DNA of 5,604 bases from Acidimicrobiia bacterium (GTDB lineage Bacteria > Actinomycetota > Acidimicrobiia > Acidimicrobiales > Ilumatobacteraceae), in contig RHCK01000124.1 in assembly GCA_010030605.1 (NCBI GenBank), forward strand, positions 1 through 5,604. Reading direction: 5' to 3'. Below are positions 4,756 through 5,604 of this stretch, one piece after another. The notes below the pieces were generated by a model that was not told the origin of the DNA, did not search any database, and saw nothing but the letters and a program-made list of their open reading frames with translations. The number at the start of each line of letters is the position of its first letter. Position 1 is the first letter of the stretch. Made by a program: the position numbers and the translations under genes.

Positions 4756-5604
4756 ATGGAACGAGCCGACACCACACCATCGCGAACGGTGTGGGTGCTG
4801 GGCGATCAACTGAACGCGTCCTTCGCAGCATTGGCCGCCGCGTCGCCCGACACCCATCGCGTGCTGATGGTCGAAAGTCGGAGCAAAGTGCGGTCGAAGA
4901 CCTGGCACATTCAACGAGCGCATTTGGTGATTTGTGCGATGCGCCGCTTCGCCGGCGAATTATCGGCGGCCGGATGGCAAGTGGATTACCGCCGCGCCGA
5001 CTCGCTGGCTACGGGTTTGCGTCAACATCGTTCCGAGTTCTCGCCGCTCTCGGTGGAAGTGATGGAACCGGCCAGCTGGAGCGCTCTGCGAATGGTGCGC
5101 GACAACGAGTGCACCGTCGTTCGGAGCAATCAGTTTCTGTGCCATTACGACGAATTCGCCGAATGGAAATCCGACTGGTTGCGCACGCGCAAGACCTTCA
5201 AGATGGAGGATTTCTACCGATGGCAACGTCGACGTCTGAACTACCTCATGGACGGCGACGAACCGGTGAGCGGCACATGGAACCACGACGCCGAGAATCG
5301 TGAGCCACCGCCGAAGAACGCGCGCGATCGCTGGCCCTCTCCGCTGATCGACGACCTGGATGACATCGACCGCGAGGTGATCGCCGAGTTGCTGCCCCAC
5401 TGCACCGGCGATGCACCGGCGGGCTTGTGGGCCACCTCGCGCGAAGGTGCGCTTCGACGTCTGCGCCATTTTGTCGACGTTCTCTTGCCCGAATTCGGTC
5501 CGCACGAGGACGCGATGACCACCGAAAATTGGCATCTCGCGCATTCGTTGCTGTCGCCGTATCTGAACATCGGTCTGCTCACGCCCAAGGAAGTGTGCGA
5601 CGCG
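4756..5604 (+). CDS. Photolyase/cryptochrome-family protein, PhrB-like (DPRP) type, N-terminal part
   Basis: An open frame of 283 residues running off the right edge. Family signatures in order: TVWVLGDQLN (11-20), ESRSKVRSKTWHIQRAHLVI (40-59), AMRRFAGELSAAGWQVDYRR (61-80), VMEPASW (102-108), FAEWKSDWLRTRKTFKMEDF (134-153), RWQRRRLNYLMDGDEPVSGT (155-174) then WNHDAENREPPP (175-186). These match the bacterial iron-sulfur (6-4) photolyase/cryptochrome group (DPRP family): an N-terminal antenna-type domain followed by the beginning of the helical FAD domain (LAHSLLSPYLNIGLLTPKEV, 261-280). The cysteines that bind the 4Fe-4S cluster in this group lie further on, beyond the window. Members repair UV lesions in DNA or act as photoreceptors. 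ATG at 4756 is preferred; an in-frame ATG at 4738 would add six residues. Neither has a Shine-Dalgarno sequence. It starts 27 nt after the STAS stop, so it may be read from the same transcript. Confidence 0.93.
   Translation, partial: MERADTTPSRTVWVLGDQLNASFAALAAASPDTHRVLMVESRSKVRSKTWHIQRAHLVICAMRRFAGELSAAGWQVDYRRADSLATGLRQHRSEFSPLSVEVMEPASWSALRMVRDNECTVVRSNQFLCHYDEFAEWKSDWLRTRKTFKMEDFYRWQRRRLNYLMDGDEPVSGTWNHDAENREPPPKNARDRWPSPLIDDLDDIDREVIAELLPHCTGDAPAGLWATSREGALRRLRHFVDVLLPEFGPHEDAMTTENWHLAHSLLSPYLNIGLLTPKEVCDA

Noticed and set aside
4405..4923. Minus-strand frame of 172 codons opposite the STAS gene
   Set aside because: Antisense shadow of the STAS and photolyase genes with no recognisable domain.
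4960..5544. Minus-strand open frame of 194 codons
   Set aside because: It lies antisense to the photolyase frame, which has clear family motifs throughout; no domain is seen in the minus frame.

Overview
The window looks like a chromosomal segment of a high-GC actinobacterium. The gene order of the pilus locus, the DUF4244-like mini-pilin, the TAnnnT-type -10 elements and the codon use fit Actinomycetota, and I would guess Acidimicrobiia (Ilumatobacter-like). That placement is inference from general similarity, not from a search.

Left part, minus strand (1-948): a selenocysteine tRNA gene (selC, anticodon TCA, long variable arm, encoded CCA) is followed 51 nt downstream by an 'amino acid synthesis' (DUF1185/PF06684) family gene. 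That gene overlaps by ATGA the start of a 3-hydroxyisobutyrate dehydrogenase-family gene, which runs off the left edge. The two enzymes look translationally coupled and may belong to one catabolic or amino-acid-related operon.

Middle (949-1156): a short divergent intergenic stretch. It holds a possible leaderless 24-residue membrane microprotein gene on the plus strand, weak divergent promoter elements and a short direct repeat ahead of the pilus operon.

Right part, plus strand (1157-4728): a compact Tad/Flp (type IVc) pilus operon in the actinobacterial order: TadZ/Ssd-like ParA ATPase, TadA secretion ATPase, TadB, TadC, Flp-type mini-pilin, TadE-like pseudopilin. Nearly every junction overlaps (ATGA, an 11-nt overlap, a 26-nt overlap). 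The exception is the pilin, which has its own strong Shine-Dalgarno sequence. All the machinery proteins are short versions of their families. A STAS-domain protein starts 4 nt after tadE, and a photolyase/cryptochrome of the iron-sulfur PhrB-like (DPRP) type starts 27 nt later and runs off the right edge.

The pilus genes would make a membrane-embedded assembly platform (TadB/TadC) driven by TadA, positioned by TadZ, exporting the processed pilin and TadE. No prepilin peptidase, CpaB, secretin or TadF/TadG gene is in view, so a peptidase at least must lie elsewhere. I see no clearly novel system. The most notable points are selC beside the operon, the minimal Tad set, the STAS gene joined to it, and the possible leaderless micro-ORF.
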